Source: Thermoanaerobacterales bacterium
Lineage (GTDB): Bacteria > Actinomycetota > Acidimicrobiia > Acidimicrobiales > JACDCH01
Direction of reading: 5' to 3'
Assembly (NCBI GenBank): GCA_017577565.1
Contig: PKRH01000130.1
Location: 1-8,902 of the forward strand
DNA: 8,902 nt
The notes under the pieces were generated by a model. The model made no database searches, was not told the origin of the DNA, and worked only from the letters and a program-made list of their open reading frames with translations. Below, one piece after another: positions 6,219-8,902 of this stretch (position 1 is its first letter; every line of letters begins with the position of its first letter). The position numbers and the translations under genes are program-made.

Positions 6219-7052
6219 ATGCCCAGCCTGACCAAGCAGCGCGCCCTGCTCGGGATGCCGGTGGGCAAACGCCGGCCCGACTGGCCGAAGGTCGCCCGCT
6301 ACGCCGCCATGGGGCTCGGCGCCCTGTCGACGGCCGCCGGCGGCGTGCGGGCCGGGCGCCAGGTCAAGGACACCGCCCAGGCCACGACCAAGGCGGCCCG
6401 CTCGACGCTCGACAAGGTCGGCGACGCCGCCGGGAAGGCCTCCGACCTGGGCAGCGCCATCACGCCGGGCGGCGGCGGGGACGGCGGCGGCAGCGACCGC
6501 GAGGAGAACCTCAAGAAGCTGCGCCTCATCATCAAGGAGTCGATCGACGTCGGGGTCCCGCTGAAGACCGCCTACAACCAGTGGACCCAGTTCGCCGACA
6601 TGCCCACCTACATGAAGGGCCCCCAGTCCGTCGACCACGAGGCCGACGACGAGACGCGCTGGGTCGTGAAGATCGGCCCGTCGCGCCGGCGCTGGACGGC
6701 GAAGATCCTCGAGCAGGACCCCGACGAGCGCATCGTGTGGGAGAGCACCGAGGGCACCGAGAACCGCGGCGTCGTCACCTTCCACCGCCTCGACGGCAAC
6801 CTCACCCGGGTGCAGGTCGAGATGGAGTACTTCCCCAACGGGTTCGTCGAGAAGGTCGGGAACATCTTCCTGATGGCCCGCCGGCGGGTGCGCAAGGACC
6901 TGCGGCTCTACAAGCACTTCCTGGAGCTGGCCGGCAGCGAGACCGGCGCCTGGCGGGGCGAGATCGCCGCCGAGGACGGCGCCGGAGACGGCGCCGGCGA
7001 CGACGGCAGCAGCGAGCAGGAGACCGAGACCACCACGGCCCGCACGGGCTGA
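6219..7052 (+). CDS. SRPBCC (START-like) domain protein of gas-vesicle cluster
   Basis: A 277-residue protein. The ATG at 6219 is preceded by AGGGAGGA (6203-6210) at an 8-nt spacing, the best ribosome-binding site in the window. The frame is open upstream, but that DNA is A/T-richer non-coding sequence. Residues 25-46 form a short Ala/Gly hydrophobic stretch. Residues 46-80 are an amphipathic Lys/Ala/Asp helix, and 84-92 a Gly-rich linker. Residues 104-240 are an SRPBCC/polyketide-cyclase-like domain with VGVPLKTAYNQWTQFADMP, DPDERIVWEST, GVVTFHRL and EMEYFPNGFVEKVGN. The tail is acidic (EDGAGDGAGDDG). The same SRPBCC type, with a variable helical N-terminus, occurs in Streptomyces-type gas-vesicle clusters. 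A role in lipid, ligand or shell-protein handling is unproven. It is 15 bp upstream of gvpA and leads the operon. Confidence 0.88.
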   Translation: MPSLTKQRALLGMPVGKRRPDWPKVARYAAMGLGALSTAAGGVRAGRQVKDTAQATTKAARSTLDKVGDAAGKASDLGSAITPGGGGDGGGSDREENLKKLRLIIKESIDVGVPLKTAYNQWTQFADMPTYMKGPQSVDHEADDETRWVVKIGPSRRRWTAKILEQDPDERIVWESTEGTENRGVVTFHRLDGNLTRVQVEMEYFPNGFVEKVGNIFLMARRRVRKDLRLYKHFLELAGSETGAWRGEIAAEDGAGDGAGDDGSSEQETETTTARTG

Positions 7053-7067
7053 GAGGGGACGCGCACC

Positions 7068-7448
7068 ATGGCCACGACGTCCGTCGTCCGGCGCACGCCG
7101 TCGTCGAGCTCGCTCTACGACGTGCTCGACCTGATCCTCGACAAGGGGCTGGTCATCGACGCCTACATCCGGGTGTCCCTGGTCGGGATCGAGATCCTGA
7201 CGATCGACCTCCGCATCGTCATCGCCAGCGTCGACACCTACCTCCGCTGGGCCGAGGCCGTCGACCGCCTCGTGCTGGAGGACAAGAGCAAGAGCCTCGA
7301 CGAGTTCGCCTCGGACATGACCCGGGGCGTGGCCAAGGGCAAGACGGGCGGCGCCCTGGAGGGCGCCAAGGAGACGGTCGGCGACACCGTCCGGGACGTG
7401 ACCGAGAAGGTCAAGGGCGCCGTCGGGCGCGGCGAGGACGAGGGGTGA
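7068..7448 (+). CDS. gvpA: Gas vesicle structural protein GvpA
   Basis: This 126-residue protein is the main shell subunit, polymerising into the ribbed gas-permeable wall of gas vesicles. The canonical GvpA core spans about 13-66: SSLYDVLDLILDKGLVIDAY, then RVSLVGIEILTIDLRIVIAS and VDTYLRWAEAV. The VDTYLRWAEAV ending favours GvpA over the related minor proteins GvpJ and GvpS. Residues 70-126 are a charged extension, rich in Lys, Asp and Gly and predicted as amphipathic helix, so the chain is much longer than the roughly 70-residue cyanobacterial form. Actinobacterial GvpA proteins commonly have such tails. GAGAGGGGAC (7051-7060) supplies a ribosome-binding site 7 nt before the ATG. The TGA overlaps the ATG of gvpF (TGATG, 7446-7450), implying translational coupling. 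Confidence 0.95.
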   Translation: MATTSVVRRTPSSSSLYDVLDLILDKGLVIDAYIRVSLVGIEILTIDLRIVIASVDTYLRWAEAVDRLVLEDKSKSLDEFASDMTRGVAKGKTGGALEGAKETVGDTVRDVTEKVKGAVGRGEDEG

Positions 7449-8203
7449 TGAGCGGTGAGCCGCCCCCGGCGGGCAGCTACGTCTACGGCGTGACCGTCGC
7501 CGGCGCGACGCCGCCGCCGGTCGCCGGCATCGGGGCCCGTCCCGAGGTGCGCCTGGTCGCCGACGGGACGCTGGCCGCCCTGGTCAGCGACGCGCAGCGC
7601 GACGAGGTCGCCGCCGGCGCCCGGGCGCTGCGGGCCCACGCCCGGGTGCTCGACGCCGCCATCGAGCAGGGGCCGGTGGTGCCGTTGCGGTTCGGCACGC
7701 TGGTCGGGGACGACCGGGCCGTCGTCGACGACGTCCTGGCGCCGCACCGCGACCGGCTGGCGGCGATGCTGGACGAGCTCGGCCCGCTGGTCGAGCTGGC
7801 CGTTCGGGCCCGCTACGACGAGGACGCCGTCGTCGCGGCCGTCGTGGCCGCCGACCCGGCGATCGCCCGCCTCCACGCGCGCCTCGCCGGCGTCGACCCC
7901 GAGGCCGCGTACTACCAGCGCATCGAGCTCGGGGAGCGCATCGGCGCGGCCGTCGAGGCCCGTCGCGCCGCCGACGCGGACGAGCTGCTGGCCGCCCTCG
8001 AGGACCTGGCCGCCGACGTCAGCCTCGGCGACCTCCTCGACCCCCACACGGTGCTCAACGCCTCGTTCCTCGTCGACCGGGCCCACCTGCCCGCCTTCGA
8101 CGGGCAGGTGCGGGCGGCCGCGGCGGCGCACCCGGAGATGGCCGTCCGCTACGTCGGGCCCCTGCCGCCGTACTCGTTCGCCGACCCCGAGCTGGCGGGG
8201 TGA
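7448..8203 (+). CDS. gvpF: Gas vesicle assembly protein GvpF/GvpL family
   Basis: A 251-residue protein with full-length GvpF/L features: YVYGV at 11-15, HARVLDAAIEQGPVVPLRFGTLV (64-86), RYDED (122-126), YYQRIELGERIG (155-166), LNASFLVDRAHLPAFDGQV (203-221) and the terminal RYVGPLPPYSFADPEL (234-249). GvpF is a minor cytoplasmic or shell-associated protein that binds GvpA and is needed for vesicle assembly. Its position between gvpA and gvpG matches the conserved A-F-G order of actinobacterial clusters, hence gvpF rather than gvpL. The ATG at 7448 overlaps the gvpA stop by one base, with the GA/G-rich end of gvpA as ribosome-binding site. The same frame is open far upstream through the SRPBCC gene, but that part is a GC-driven shadow. 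Confidence 0.94.
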   Translation: MSGEPPPAGSYVYGVTVAGATPPPVAGIGARPEVRLVADGTLAALVSDAQRDEVAAGARALRAHARVLDAAIEQGPVVPLRFGTLVGDDRAVVDDVLAPHRDRLAAMLDELGPLVELAVRARYDEDAVVAAVVAADPAIARLHARLAGVDPEAAYYQRIELGERIGAAVEARRAADADELLAALEDLAADVSLGDLLDPHTVLNASFLVDRAHLPAFDGQVRAAAAAHPEMAVRYVGPLPPYSFADPELAG

Positions 8204-8207
8204 CGCC

Positions 8208-8534
8208 GTGGGCCTGCTGCTCGGGCTGCTGACGCTGCCGGTGAGCGGACCGGTCCGCGGCACGATCTGGGTCGCCGAGCAGGTGCAGGCCGCCGCCGAG
8301 CGCTCGTGGTACGACGAGGGCGCCGTCCGCCGCGAGCTGGCCGAGCTCGACGACCGCCACGAGGCCGGCGAGATCGGCGACGAGGAGTACGAGGAGGCCG
8401 CGGACGCGCTGATCGACCGCCTGCTCGCCGCGGCGGCGCGCGAGGAGGGCGAGGACCTCGCCGGCGACGAGGTCGCGGTCGAGGAGGTCGGCGCCGACGA
8501 GGTCGCCGTGGGCGAGGAGGGCGGCGATGGCTGA
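8208..8534 (+). CDS. gvpG: Gas vesicle protein GvpG
   Basis: A 108-residue protein beginning MGLLLGLLTLPVSGPVRGTIWVAEQ, the typical GvpG N-terminus: a hydrophobic start, then Pro, then the GxxWVAEQ helix. It continues with AERSWYDEGAVRRELAELD and an acidic EAGEIGDEEYEE helix, and ends in a Glu/Asp/Val-rich tail of about 30 residues (79-108) that extends beyond the conserved domain. GvpG is a small accessory protein that works with GvpF/L in vesicle formation. The GTG start lies 4 nt after the gvpF stop, with GGCGGGG just upstream. It overlaps the next gene by 8 nt (ATGGCTGA, 8527-8534). Confidence 0.92.
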   Translation: MGLLLGLLTLPVSGPVRGTIWVAEQVQAAAERSWYDEGAVRRELAELDDRHEAGEIGDEEYEEAADALIDRLLAAAAREEGEDLAGDEVAVEEVGADEVAVGEEGGDG

Positions 8535-8902
8535 CGAGCCCGAGGTCGGGGGCGGCCTCGACCAGATGACCAAGGCCGAGCTGAAGGGCGAGGCCCGCGC
8601 CCGGGGCCTGCGGGCGTCCGGCACCCGTGAGGAGCTGCTCCGGCGGGTGCGGGAGCACGACACCGGGGCCGGCGGCGACGGCGACGCGCAGCCGCCGGCA
8701 CCCGGGGACGAGGGCCCACGGGGCCGGAGCGAGGAGGGTGGACCGGTGGGTGAGCACGGCGACGAGGCCGGCGGGGCCGCGACGGCGGGGCCCGCGCGGC
8801 GCGGGCGGGGCGCGGGGGGCGGGGTGGCGGGGGGGCGCGCGCGCACCCGGGCCGCGGGGGGGGGGGCGGGGGTGGGCGCGAGGGCCGGCGCCGCCGGCCC
8901 CC
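8527..8902 (+). CDS. Gas-vesicle-cluster protein with N-terminal SAP/Rho-N-like motif, 3' truncated
   Basis: The frame starts at ATG 8527, overlapping gvpG by 8 nt, and runs off the right edge after 125 codons. Residues 11-45 (LDQMTKAELKGEARARGLRA, then SGTREELLRRVREHD) look like a SAP or Rho N-terminal helix-extension-helix motif, a small domain that can bind nucleic acid. Residues 46-90 are a Gly/Asp/Pro-rich linker. Beyond about residue 88 the translation is Gly/Ala/Arg only and rests on suspicious sequence with long G runs, so frame and residues there should not be trusted. Position suggests a cluster accessory, possibly the N-terminal part of a GvpO-type or other small Gvp protein with a disordered linker. 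The diagnostic C-terminal domain is missing, so no symbol is given. Confidence 0.7.
   Translation, partial: MADEPEVGGGLDQMTKAELKGEARARGLRASGTREELLRRVREHDTGAGGDGDAQPPAPGDEGPRGRSEEGGPVGEHGDEAGGAATAGPARRGRGAGGGVAGGRARTRAAGGGAGVGARAGAAGP
8882..8900. repeat. Perfect terminal palindrome at the right edge
   Basis: GGGCCGGCG (8882-8890), one C, then CGCCGGCCC (8892-8900) form a perfect 9-bp inverted repeat two bases from the end. The preceding 100 bases are almost only G and C, with an 11-G run at 8856-8866. This is more consistent with an assembly break at a hairpin or low-quality read ends than with a biological element. Confidence 0.6.

Noticed and set aside
6083..7447. Upstream extension of the GvpF frame through the SRPBCC and gvpA genes
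   Set aside because: That translation is Arg/Gly/Pro-rich and lacks motifs. The GvpF domain begins at the ATG that overlaps the gvpA stop.
7068..7448. Calling the GvpA-family gene gvpJ or gvpS
   Set aside because: The core ends in VDTYLRWAEAV and sits directly before gvpF and gvpG, both typical of gvpA.
7238..8719. Long minus-strand open frame opposite gvpA, gvpF and gvpG
   Set aside because: No domain is recognisable, composition is typical of antisense to GC-rich genes, and the plus strand carries clear gas-vesicle families.

Overview
This is high-GC DNA with strong G/C bias at third codon positions and several predicted leaderless starts. It encodes an actinobacterial-type IcmF and an actinobacterial-type gas-vesicle cluster. 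Together these suggest a member of the Actinomycetota. An Acidimicrobiia-like lineage is my guess, but no marker gene fixes the class. Genes run off both edges. The right edge dissolves into almost pure G/C with long G runs and a perfect terminal palindrome, so the window is probably a whole assembly contig.

Left block (1-4819), acyl-CoA metabolism. A 5'-truncated thiolase/SCP-x (lipid-transfer type) protein faces a MarR-family regulator across a 26-bp convergent gap. The regulator is divergent from a 1047-residue fused adenosylcobalamin mutase, IcmF, with B12 domain, G-protein chaperone and mutase domain in one chain. Residues at the substrate-discriminating positions match isobutyryl-CoA mutase rather than methylmalonyl-CoA mutase. 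The 58-bp divergent gap holds an imperfect 20-bp palindrome between two promoters. Each promoter has a TAnnnT -10 element exactly 6 nt from its start codon, so both transcripts are predicted to be leaderless. The simplest reading is that the MarR protein controls itself and icmF in response to an acyl-CoA or related ligand.

Middle block (4854-5969). A small class I SAM-dependent methyltransferase of the METTL7/UbiE-like type lies 34 bp after icmF. It is followed by an unrecognised small protein built on seven consecutive 9-residue SVLSIGSAG-type repeats, with a basic N-terminus and a hydrophobic C-terminal helix. This gene also has a leaderless-type promoter with the same 6-nt geometry. A GC hairpin follows it.

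Right block (5970-8902). A 249-bp regulatory gap with clearly lower GC leads into the start of a gas-vesicle operon: an SRPBCC-domain protein, gvpA, gvpF and gvpG, then a truncated gene with an N-terminal SAP/Rho-N-like motif. The genes are tightly packed or overlapping and probably co-transcribed and translationally coupled. GvpA is the shell protein. GvpF and GvpG are assembly or minor proteins. The SRPBCC protein is a cluster accessory of unknown mechanism. The rest of the cluster (J, L, S, K or O types) is expected beyond the right edge.
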